27,205 nt of DNA from a virus. The translations under genes and the position numbers were made by a program. Shown in pieces: positions 22,034 to 27,205 of this stretch. Where the stretch lies: IMG/VR virus record IMGVR_UViG_3300021961_000510, positions 1-27,205 of that record. The stretch is one strand, 5' to 3'. The notes under the pieces were generated by a model that did no database searches, was not told where the DNA came from, and worked only from the letters and a program-made list of their open reading frames with translations. Position 1 is the first letter of the stretch, and every line of letters begins with the position of its first letter.

Positions 22034-22061
22034 GGGGATGCTCCTAGAAAGGAACATCCTC
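22034..22061. terminator. Hairpin at the pqqA / SSB-tail-like gene junction
   Basis: A 12-base stem with one C-A mismatch and one G-U pair (left GGGGATGCTCCT, right AGGAACATCCTC) closes an AGAA loop. It starts 14 bases after the pqqA stop and covers the last codons of the convergent gene. Neither side has a clear U-tract, so Rho-independent termination is uncertain; it may instead protect the 3' end. Confidence 0.5.
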
Positions 22062-22289
22062 ATCTGCACCTTCTACAGCAGCACCCCTAGTAGCACCAGC
22101 AAAATTGTTATCTTTTAGTTGTACAGTACCGCTAATAAACTTACCCTTAGCACCTTCTCTAACCCATCCACTTACTCTAAACTCAATACCATCTACATTA
22201 AGATTACCTGTGTAGTCAGGTCGTTTAGGGTTGTCACCTTTATCATTCTTAAATAATGCAAATGTGTTTGTGTTATCGTATTCAGCCAT
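22044..22289 (-). CDS. Small protein with SSB-like acidic C-terminus
   Basis: The 81-residue product begins AEYDNTNTFALFKNDKG, has beta segments (DGIEFRVSGWVREGAKGKFI), and ends EGADEDVPF, closely matching the D-D-D-I-P-F tip with which single-stranded DNA-binding proteins recruit partners. It follows a YqaJ exonuclease and a Sak-type annealing protein in one operon, with AAAGGAG before its start. No canonical OB-fold motif is recognised in so short a protein, so it may be an ssDNA-binding or partner-recruiting factor. The role is inferred from the tip and the neighbours. Confidence 0.72.
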   Translation of the reverse strand: MAEYDNTNTFALFKNDKGDNPKRPDYTGNLNVDGIEFRVSGWVREGAKGKFISGTVQLKDNNFAGATRGAAVEGADEDVPF

Positions 22290-22292
22290 ATA

Positions 22293-22916
22293 TTACTCCT
22301 TTAGTTTTAAAATTGTTTGGTCTACTTCGTCTAGGAACTTAACCACTTCAGCTTCTAGTTCTGCAATATAATCATTATCCCTGTCAACCCTAGAAACAAA
22401 GAGCTGTAATTCTACAGGGAAATTAGGATTATAGCTAATAAAATCTACCCACTTAGCACCGGTACAAGCTAACTGCCATTGCATCTGTGGTATGTATTTA
22501 CTAGGAACTGATTTACTCATAAGCGTATTAGTATGGGTTGTTTCTATAGGACACTTAATCTCTATAAGACCTGCATACTTACCTTCTTCTTCTGCATTTA
22601 CTGCACCGTCAGGACTAGCGCCACTATTCTTAATAACAGGATGGTCAAAGAAACCTACTTCTGTTACAGATACCCCTTTAGATTGCATATAAAGCTCTCT
22701 AGCAGCACTTTCTCTTTCAATCCCATCTAACATAGCCTGGTTTACAAAGCTATCGCCTTTCTTTCCTGTAAGACGTTCTGATACTAATTGAACAAGATAG
22801 TTTTGACGTGATGTAGATACACCTGTTTTAGTCTTGGCGATAACATCCGATATTCTGGATGCTGTCACCTTGCCTAGTCTTTGTTGAAACCACTCATCTG
22901 TGCGTTGCTCTATCAT
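22293..22916 (-). CDS. YqaJ-like viral recombinase exonuclease
   Basis: The 207-residue protein starts IEQRTDEWFQQRLGKVTASR, typical of the YqaJ/lambda-exonuclease family. Catalytic-type residues are visible at GASPDG (99-104), EIKCP (119-123) with the D-x-n-E-x-K arrangement, and the Q-x-Q segment IPQMQWQLA (142-150). The enzyme digests one strand of DNA ends so that the partner annealing protein can act. It overlaps the annealing gene by four bases, forming a two-component recombination unit like Red alpha/beta. Confidence 0.92.
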   Translation of the reverse strand: MIEQRTDEWFQQRLGKVTASRISDVIAKTKTGVSTSRQNYLVQLVSERLTGKKGDSFVNQAMLDGIERESAARELYMQSKGVSVTEVGFFDHPVIKNSGASPDGAVNAEEEGKYAGLIEIKCPIETTHTNTLMSKSVPSKYIPQMQWQLACTGAKWVDFISYNPNFPVELQLFVSRVDRDNDYIAELEAEVVKFLDEVDQTILKLKE

Positions 22917-23380
22917 AGAAAGTCCTTGCTAGATACAGCTTTTAGAGTTGGTTGTTCTGACTCTGGAATATCCTCACCACTATAGATATACAAACCAATA
23001 CCATGTAATGCAATAGCTTTAGCTAAACATCTTTGCATAGCTGTATTAACTGCCATAGCGTCAGGGTTAGGAATAGCTTGGTTTCTAAAGTTAAGCACAG
23101 GTAATTGTGATGTCATAGACTTACCAAACGCATGGACTGTGCAAAATACCATGAGTGTTTCACCAAACTGTTTAGGTTCGCCATAAGTCCATGTTGCAGT
23201 TGGGTCTTGCTGTAGAAGAGTATCCACAGCCCAAGCCCATGATAAGTATGATAGACCGTTCTTTTTCTCAATGTGGTCAGATACATTGATTTTACGTAGT
23301 TCGTTATAGTTCATCTTTGCTCTCTCCTCTTGTTGATGTTGTTGCATCATTACTTGATCGTAGTGTTGTTGTTGACTCAT
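22913..23380 (-). CDS. DUF1071/Sak-type single-strand annealing protein
   Basis: The core KINVSDHIEKKNGLSYLSWA, then AWAVDTLLQQDPTATW and NTAMQRCLAKAIALHGIGLY with a final YSGEDIPE, matches the DUF1071 single-strand annealing family (Sak-like). It would coat and pair resected strands made by the exonuclease. Two in-frame starts have good ribosome sites: 23380, giving a Q/H-rich 22-residue leader (MSQQQHYDQVMMQQHQQEER), and 23314, giving the usual family N-terminus. The second would overlap the upstream small ORF by 11 bases. Confidence 0.85.
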   Translation of the reverse strand: MSQQQHYDQVMMQQHQQEERAKMNYNELRKINVSDHIEKKNGLSYLSWAWAVDTLLQQDPTATWTYGEPKQFGETLMVFCTVHAFGKSMTSQLPVLNFRNQAIPNPDAMAVNTAMQRCLAKAIALHGIGLYIYSGEDIPESEQPTLKAVSSKDFL

Positions 23381-23468
23381 TTGCTCTCTCCCATTTATCG
23401 TTATCTAATTTAATTTCATCATTCAATCGTTTAAGTATATCTGCTATATGCTCTAAACCATTCGCCAT
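23304..23468 (-). CDS. Possible small protein overlapping annealing gene start
   Basis: From ATG 23468, preceded by GGGGG, a 54-residue frame runs to 23304. The first 30 residues (NGLEHIADILKRLNDEIKLD then NDKWERANE) form a good helix. The rest is serine/threonine-rich (STTTLRSSNDATTSTRGE) and shares its DNA with the leader of the annealing gene. A longer start at 23510 is less likely because that region encodes the tiny membrane ORF in another frame. Confidence 0.55.
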   Translation of the reverse strand: MANGLEHIADILKRLNDEIKLDNDKWERANESTTTLRSSNDATTSTRGESKDEL

Positions 23469-23518
23469 ATTATATACCCCCAAAATACAAAAAGGAATAG
23501 CCATAGCCATTTATTCAT
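23453..23518 (-). CDS. Tiny membrane peptide (21 aa)
   Basis: ATG at 23518 overlaps the previous stop (ATGA); stop at 23453. The peptide (MNKWLWLFLFVFWGYIIWRM plus V) is a single tryptophan-rich membrane helix. AGG stands 6 bases before the start. The overlap with both neighbours supports translation, but so short a gene cannot be certain. Confidence 0.45.
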   Translation of the reverse strand: MNKWLWLFLFVFWGYIIWRMV

Positions 23519-23610
23519 ATTGCACCTGCTAACTTACCCATAATATATAGGCATAAGGCTACGTAGGCATAGAAAAATACTACTGTTACTATCATTGTTT
23601 TAATACTCAT
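23515..23610 (-). CDS. Small membrane peptide (31 aa), first gene of leftward operon
   Basis: ATG at 23610 has an excellent ribosome site (AGGAGAG, 5 bases upstream) and lies about 30 bases below a consensus-like promoter. The peptide (MSIKTMIVTVVFFYAYVALC then LYIMGKLAGAI) is one membrane helix. It overlaps the next ORF by ATGA. As the first product of an early operon it could act on the host membrane; function unknown. Confidence 0.65.
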   Translation of the reverse strand: MSIKTMIVTVVFFYAYVALCLYIMGKLAGAI

Positions 23611-23640
23611 GTTTCTCTCCTGGTTAAAATTACAATAGTT

Positions 23641-23668
23641 ATATTAAACACCTAAAATAACTTGTCAA
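23641..23668 (-). promoter_or_regulatory. Leftward sigma70-type promoter
   Basis: On the minus strand TTGACA (23663-23668) and TAATAT (23641-23646) are 16 bases apart. The -35 is perfect. It would start the operon of small membrane peptides, annealing protein, exonuclease and SSB-tail-like protein. Confidence 0.75.
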
Positions 23669-23702
23669 GCATTTTCTAGTAAAAATCTATAAATAAAATA
23701 GT

Positions 23703-23731
23703 TTGCAATTAGAAATACATTGTGGTAATGT
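23703..23731 (+). promoter_or_regulatory. Rightward promoter with extended -10
   Basis: TTGCAA (23703-23708), a 17-base spacer and TAATGT (23726-23731) preceded by TGG form a sigma70-type promoter with an extended -10. It would direct the replication operon starting at 23740. Confidence 0.55.
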
Positions 23732-23739
23732 TTTGCCCT

Positions 23740-23916
23740 ATGGAGATATTGCGTTACATTATATTAGATGAATTTGATGGGAAACCTCTAAGAGCCTTTA
23801 GTAACAAGGCTTCTGCGTTATGGTTTCTTGAGAATAGGTCTAATTGCAAGCTCCATATTTTGCCTAAAGCAAAAGTTGTGCCAGTAACAGAACTTTATGA
23901 AGAATGTTTATTTTAA
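23740..23916 (+). CDS. Small phage protein, possibly leaderless
   Basis: The 58-residue product (MEILRYIILDEFDGKPLRAF ... ALWFLENRSNCKLHIL) resembles a small conserved phage protein with the pattern F-D-G-K-P-L/I-R and A-x-W-F-x-E-N. I choose ATG 23740. A GTG at 23722 in frame would lie inside the promoter. No Shine-Dalgarno is present, and the predicted transcription start (about 23738) is nearly at the ATG, hinting at leaderless translation. Confidence 0.72.
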   Translation: MEILRYIILDEFDGKPLRAFSNKASALWFLENRSNCKLHILPKAKVVPVTELYEECLF

Positions 23917-23925
23917 GGAGAGTAT

Positions 23926-24540
23926 ATGAGAATTAAGAATTGGGAGAAGTTTAACCTTTACAAGCCTAGAAACCCACGCTATCAAAAAAAGATGACATGG
24001 TTTAAATTTTATGGTACGGATTATATCAATGACATAGAAATACATAAGCTATCTTTTGAACAAAAAGCTGTTTTAGTAGAGTTATGGTGTCTTGGTTCTG
24101 AAAGTGACGGTGTATTACCTGACAACTATGAGATAGCTTTTAGACTTCATTATCCTATTGATTTTATTGAAAAAATAGTAAATGAACTATTTACTAGAGG
24201 TTGGCTAGAGGAAAACTATACGCCTGTTAGGATAGAGAAGAGAAGAGAAGAGAAGATAAGAGAAGATATATATGTCGTTAAAACGACCAATAGGTTTGAT
24301 GAATTTTGGGAAAGCTATCCAAATGTTCGTAAAGTCAACAAGAAAACTTGTTTAGAAAGATGGGCTAATAAAAACCTTGACGGAATAGCAGATGAAGTTA
24401 TAGGATATGTGAAGAAAATGAAAGGTACTCAATCATGGAAAGATGGTTTCTCACCAGCTCCATTAACTTTACTTAACCAGGAAAGATGGAATGATGGTGA
24501 AATGCCAACAGAACGTAAAGTTTGGGAAGGTGGTATTTAG
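23926..24540 (+). CDS. Replication initiator/helicase loader-like protein
   Basis: The 204-residue protein has an N-terminal winged-helix-like region (WFKFYGTDYINDIEIHKLSF, LVELWCLGSESDGVLPDNYE) as in phage replisome organisers. A charged linker (about 103-115, EKRREEKIREDI) leads to a C-terminal DnaT/lambda-O-like domain (RFDEFWESYPNVRKVNKK ... APLTLLNQERWNDGE). Such proteins bind the origin and load the helicase. The next gene is a DnaB-like helicase, which supports this. Preceded by AAGGAGAG. No origin repeats were recognised within it. Confidence 0.85.
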   Translation: MRIKNWEKFNLYKPRNPRYQKKMTWFKFYGTDYINDIEIHKLSFEQKAVLVELWCLGSESDGVLPDNYEIAFRLHYPIDFIEKIVNELFTRGWLEENYTPVRIEKRREEKIREDIYVVKTTNRFDEFWESYPNVRKVNKKTCLERWANKNLDGIADEVIGYVKKMKGTQSWKDGFSPAPLTLLNQERWNDGEMPTERKVWEGGI

Positions 24541-25454
24541 TGAACATAGGTGAAGTGATAGATAAACTTACAGTCAATCAGTCTGTCATTACTGATTACT
24601 ACGAACAGGAGTTTAGTCATGCAGAGTTTAAAGTTAAAAGTACGGATATATTTGCTGATGACTTGGTCAAGTATTTTGGTGAGGAAATTCATAGTGGTAA
24701 ATCACTTGGCTGGGTTAAGACGGAAGATAAGTTTCGTGTTAGGAATTCGGAAGTAAACATTCTCACCGGTGTATCAGGTCATGGTAAAAGTATGTGGTTA
24801 TCACAAGTCATATTAGCTATGATGCGACAGAATACTAAATGCTTAGTAGCTAGTTTAGAGATGCGACCTGTATTAACATTAGCTCGTATGATTACACAGA
24901 CTTTAGGTTCACCAGAACCAACAGATGATTTTATTCGCAAGTGGACAGATAGAGCTAAAGACAAATTGTATATCTATGACCAAACAGGTGTCACTACTTC
25001 ACAAGACATGATAGCAACGCTATACTATGGCAAACATATTCTTGGTGTAGATGTATTTGTGATTGACAGTCTTATGAAGATGAGTGATATATCTGAAGAG
25101 TCTTTAGAAGCTCAAAAATTATTTGTAGATAAATTAGCAGTTGTATCACGTGATTTAAACATTGCAATTTTCTTGGTGGCTCATACTCGTAAGATGAAGT
25201 CAGAGGATGAAATACCAGATGCTACAAACATTATGGGTAGTTCACATATCAGAAATTTATGCGATAATATTATTTGTGTATGGCGTAACAGAGCTAAAGA
25301 AAAGTTAGTTGAAGCCGGTAAAACACCTGAAGAAGAACTAAAGATTATTCCTGATTGCAAGGTATTTGTTCAGAAGCAGCGTAATGCACAATGGGAAGGT
25401 AACTTTAATTTTTGGTTTGACCAAAAAGGTTTAAGGTACAAGGAGAGTCCTTAA
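24540..25454 (+). CDS. DnaB-like replicative helicase
   Basis: I select GTG at 24540 in the TAGTG join with the preceding stop, with GGGAAGG upstream. A TTG at 24522 would add six residues. The 304-residue protein has Walker A GVSGHGKS (77-84), Walker B VFVIDSLMK, an H-loop VAHTRK and a C-terminal KQRNAQWEG that fits the arginine-finger region of DnaB/T7 gp4-type RecA-fold helicases. The N-terminal domain of full DnaB and the gp4 primase domain are absent, so a host primase would be needed. It would unwind the fork in 5'-3' direction as a hexamer. Confidence 0.9.
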   Translation: MNIGEVIDKLTVNQSVITDYYEQEFSHAEFKVKSTDIFADDLVKYFGEEIHSGKSLGWVKTEDKFRVRNSEVNILTGVSGHGKSMWLSQVILAMMRQNTKCLVASLEMRPVLTLARMITQTLGSPEPTDDFIRKWTDRAKDKLYIYDQTGVTTSQDMIATLYYGKHILGVDVFVIDSLMKMSDISEESLEAQKLFVDKLAVVSRDLNIAIFLVAHTRKMKSEDEIPDATNIMGSSHIRNLCDNIICVWRNRAKEKLVEAGKTPEEELKIIPDCKVFVQKQRNAQWEGNFNFWFDQKGLRYKESP

Positions 25455-25777
25455 TGATACATATTTATTCAAGAAATGGTATTGTAGATGGCAAAGTTGA
25501 AGAAACAAAAAATAAAACATTTGTAACGCATTGGTTATGTCCAAAAGGATTTTATCGGGAAGGTGAATACGTTTGGTTAGGTGAATTTGATAATCAAAAA
25601 CAAGCTGAACAATGTTTAAGGGATTATATTATTAATAGAGAAAAAAGTATGGAACAAAATAAAGTTGAACATCAACAATCATTAAAAAAACTTGATAATA
25701 TAAATACAATTTTTATATGCCTAACAATTTTTATAGTTGTTACCCCGTTTATTATTATTTTGGTTGCATTAAAATGA
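25454..25777 (+). CDS. Unknown protein with C-terminal TM segment
   Basis: The 107-residue protein has a soluble N-terminal part with GFYREGEYVWLGEFDNQKQA, a charged coiled-coil-like helix (SMEQNKVEHQQSLKKLDNIN), then one membrane segment (IFICLTIFIVVTPFIIILVA). It overlaps the helicase stop and the next gene by four bases. No family recognised; a membrane tether for replication proteins is one idea, unproven. Confidence 0.7.
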   Translation: MIHIYSRNGIVDGKVEETKNKTFVTHWLCPKGFYREGEYVWLGEFDNQKQAEQCLRDYIINREKSMEQNKVEHQQSLKKLDNINTIFICLTIFIVVTPFIIILVALK

Positions 25778-25944
25778 CTATAAATGACTTCTTAAAAGCT
25801 ATACAAAAACATTTTGGTCATGTAGAATATAAAGCTACATCTAAAGACGGACAAGTATTTAAATCGAAAGGATGGAGAGATGATAAAGTGGGCATTAACC
25901 AAAGACAATTTACCAATGCTAGTAGAGAAACTAAAAACTCTTGA
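25774..25944 (+). CDS. Small basic protein of unknown function
   Basis: I choose the ATG at 25774 in the ATGA overlap. A start at 25717 would run into the upstream TM coding region. The 56-residue product (TINDFLKAIQKHFGHVEYKA then KSKGWRDDKVGINQRQFTNA) is basic and soluble. It overlaps the next gene by 65 bases in another frame, so its last 20 residues share DNA with the NinB-like protein. Function unknown. Confidence 0.55.
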   Translation: MTINDFLKAIQKHFGHVEYKATSKDGQVFKSKGWRDDKVGINQRQFTNASRETKNS

Positions 25945-26236
25945 CTTTACTAAGCGTTGGAGAGTAACAGTCACAGACGCTAAACTAAACCGTAGCCTAG
26001 AACAAAACGAAAGACTATGGGAACTGTATTCAAGCATAGGTAATCATCTAGGTATTGAAAAAGATAAAATACACGAACTCATGGGATATAAATTCTTACG
26101 CTACCAAACTGAAATTGCAGGTATGCCAGTAGAACTTATAAAGTCAACAACTAAACTAACCACAAGTGAGATGACAGAATACCAACAACAAATCGAAGTG
26201 TTTGGACAAACGCTGGGTTGGGGATGGGATTATTAG
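25880..26236 (+). CDS. NinB-like recombination protein
   Basis: The 118-residue protein has KRWRVTVTDAKLNRSLEQNE, WELYSSIGNHLG, KFLRYQTEIAGMPVELIKST and TTSEMTEYQQQIEVFGQTLG, an order I recognise from the NinB (lambda Orf) family: basic strand, E-Q-N-x-x-x-W helix, then S-T-T-K-L-T. Such proteins bind single-stranded DNA and help strand exchange. It is in the same operon as the helicase but separated from the leftward annealing protein. Confidence 0.78.
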   Translation: MIKWALTKDNLPMLVEKLKTLDFTKRWRVTVTDAKLNRSLEQNERLWELYSSIGNHLGIEKDKIHELMGYKFLRYQTEIAGMPVELIKSTTKLTTSEMTEYQQQIEVFGQTLGWGWDY

Positions 26237-26781
26237 TGATAGCTGTTTTGTTTGCTAGAGACAATAGTCGTTATAAACAACTTGATGGATATGATGTATA
26301 TGATATTCACAGAGATGCTAGAAACTATTGTAAAAGTTATCCTGTAATAGCACATCCACCATGTAGAGCTTGGGGTATGTTATCTCACATGGCAAACCCT
26401 AGACCAGATGAAAAACAATTAGCTTATTATGCTTTAGCACAAGTAAGACTAAATGGTGGAATATTAGAACATCCTGCTGGTAGTCGTTTATGGAAAGAAG
26501 CACCATTACCATTGGGTGATGAAGTAGATAAGTTTGGTGGATTTACTATTGAGATTGACCAATTTGACTTTGGTCATGTTGCACACAAAAATACTAAACT
26601 TTATATTTGTGGAATAGATAAATCTAAATTACCACCTATGCCACCTAAAAATTTATCTTCAACTGACAGGTCAATATGTGGTAATGTAAAAGGAACAAAA
26701 AGATGCACTCAATATCAACGTGAATATACACCTGATAATTTAATTTACTGGATGACAAAGGTTTGTAATGATATATCGTAA
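26236..26781 (+). CDS. Phage DNA-methylase-like protein, HPPCRAWG family
   Basis: I prefer the GTG in TAGTG at 26236; an ATG at 26218 in frame is an alternative. The 181-residue protein has IAVLFARDNSRYKQ, then VIAHPPCRAWGMLSHMANPR, GGILEHPAGSRLW and DQFDFGHVAHKNTKLYICGI. These are seen in a common phage family sometimes described as cytosine-methylase-like because P-P-C-x-x-W/F resembles the catalytic loop. A full set of methylase motifs is not seen, so activity is uncertain. It is followed by a nuclease-like gene and a true methylase. Confidence 0.62.
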   Translation: MIAVLFARDNSRYKQLDGYDVYDIHRDARNYCKSYPVIAHPPCRAWGMLSHMANPRPDEKQLAYYALAQVRLNGGILEHPAGSRLWKEAPLPLGDEVDKFGGFTIEIDQFDFGHVAHKNTKLYICGIDKSKLPPMPPKNLSSTDRSICGNVKGTKRCTQYQREYTPDNLIYWMTKVCNDIS

Positions 26782-27049
26782 TCAAAAACTAACTCAACTT
26801 TTAAGACAGCTACCTTGCCAACATTGTGGTATCATGTCTGAAACAGTTTGTGCTGCACATAGGAATGAAGGCAAAGGAATGGGTATCAAGGTTTCTGACG
26901 CACTTTGTGCTGCATTATGTTATGAGTGCCATTACACACTAGACATGGGTAAAGACTTAACAAAAGAAGAAAGACGTGACATGTGGAATAGAGCTTACGT
27001 TACTACAATGCAATATCTTTGGGAACATGAAATGATAGGTATTCTATGA
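26768..27049 (+). CDS. DUF1364/YbcO-type nuclease-like protein
   Basis: The 93-residue protein has PCQHCGIMSETVCAAHRNEG, then GMGIKVSDALCAALCYECHY and MGKDLTKEERRDMWNRAYVT, the pattern of DUF1364 (YbcO-like) proteins, which have an HNH-related metal site (C-x-x-C, H-x-N, C-x-x-C-H). It is probably a structure-specific nuclease used in late recombination or packaging. Overlaps of 14 and 4 bases tie it to its neighbours. Confidence 0.88.
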   Translation: MIYRNQKLTQLLRQLPCQHCGIMSETVCAAHRNEGKGMGIKVSDALCAALCYECHYTLDMGKDLTKEERRDMWNRAYVTTMQYLWEHEMIGIL

Positions 27050-27205
27050 ACAAAATAGAATTTGGAGATTGTAGAGAGATAATGAAACGCTGGATAGATG
27101 AAGGCGTTAAAGTTCAAACTTGTATTACTTCACCACCTTATTACGGATTAAGAGATTATGGAGTTGATGGTCAAATTGGTCTTGAACAAACACCTAAAGA
27201 ATACA
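27046..27205 (+). CDS. DNA methyltransferase, N4/N6 type, 3' partial
   Basis: An ORF starts at ATG 27046 overlapping the previous stop (ATGA) and runs out of the window. It shows EFGDCREIMKRWIDEG followed by TSPPYYGLRDYGVDG, the S-P-P-Y catalytic motif IV of N4-cytosine or N6-adenine methylases, and GLEQTPKEY, typical of a well-known phage-type group. The motif order (IV before I) suggests the beta class. The rest is not in the window. It may protect phage DNA against restriction. Confidence 0.9.
   Translation, partial: MNKIEFGDCREIMKRWIDEGVKVQTCITSPPYYGLRDYGVDGQIGLEQTPKEY

Noticed and set aside
22492-22730. Two plus-strand frames of 65-66 codons opposite the exonuclease
   Set aside because: Antisense shadows of a gene with clear catalytic motifs.
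20140-23640. Other PQQ genes (pqqB, C, D, E, F) near pqqA
   Set aside because: Looked for radical-SAM C-x-x-x-C-x-x-C and metallo-hydrolase motifs in the neighbouring genes; none were seen, so the pathway is not carried in this window.
25792-26037. 81-codon minus-strand frame
   Set aside because: Opposite to the NinB-like and small basic genes, with no supporting signal.
1-27205. tRNA or other structured RNA genes, integrase, repressor or phage RNA polymerase
   Set aside because: No cloverleaf, tyrosine- or serine-recombinase motif, or T7-type polymerase was recognised by eye; a tRNA scan would settle the RNA part.

Overview
The window is a section of an A+T-rich tailed-phage genome. It opens inside a major capsid gene and then runs through head-tail, tail-fibre, internal-virion, lysis, replication/recombination and DNA-methylation genes, nearly all tightly packed with 1-14 base overlaps. 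The SU10/DUF5309-type capsid, the SU10-type adaptor, the short-tailed virion gene set and the absence of tail-sheath, tube or long tape-measure genes suggest a podovirus-like phage. No integrase, repressor or RNA polymerase gene is seen here. Terminase and portal genes presumably lie left of the window.

Layout. Positions 1-689 hold the capsid gene, followed by a strong intrinsic terminator. Positions 745-3954 hold a conserved small protein, an overlooked 44-residue lipoprotein and three glycosyltransferase-like genes. Positions 3941-12189 hold the head-tail adaptor, an HNH endonuclease, a series of fibre and tail genes with shared or inserted beta-rich modules, and a GNAT-like gene. Positions 12199-16825 hold four internal-virion or ejection-type proteins. 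Positions 16837-19242 hold a lysis-type cluster (coiled-coil/TM holin-like protein, SprT-like metalloprotease, 3-TM-type holin, small membrane proteins, DUF5675 protein). A metallophosphoesterase and a small protein end the rightward block at 20139. From 20136 to 23610 almost everything is leftward: small accessory genes, DUF3310, a SleB-type cell-wall hydrolase, a small protein with an SSB-like acidic tail, a YqaJ exonuclease, a DUF1071/Sak-type annealing protein and three tiny overlapping upstream ORFs. From 23740 to the end the genes are rightward again: replication initiator/loader, DnaB-like helicase, NinB-like protein, two DNA-modification-related genes and a DUF1364/YbcO-type nuclease. 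The early leftward and rightward operons diverge from two recognisable sigma70-type promoters at 23641-23731.

The outstanding item is a 23-codon gene at 21949-22020. It is the only rightward gene inside the leftward block, and it encodes a near-canonical PqqA, the ribosomally made precursor peptide of the redox cofactor pyrroloquinoline quinone (PQQ). It has the exact E15-V-T-x-Y19 core that PqqE crosslinks, a strong ribosome site, a candidate promoter and a 3' hairpin. No other pqq gene is in the window, so the phage would supply only the substrate peptide to a host-encoded PQQ pathway. This points to a PQQ-making host. Together with the low GC, a streamlined aquatic methylotroph (for example OM43/LD28-type Methylophilaceae, which use PQQ-dependent methanol dehydrogenase) is a reasonable guess, but it is inference only.
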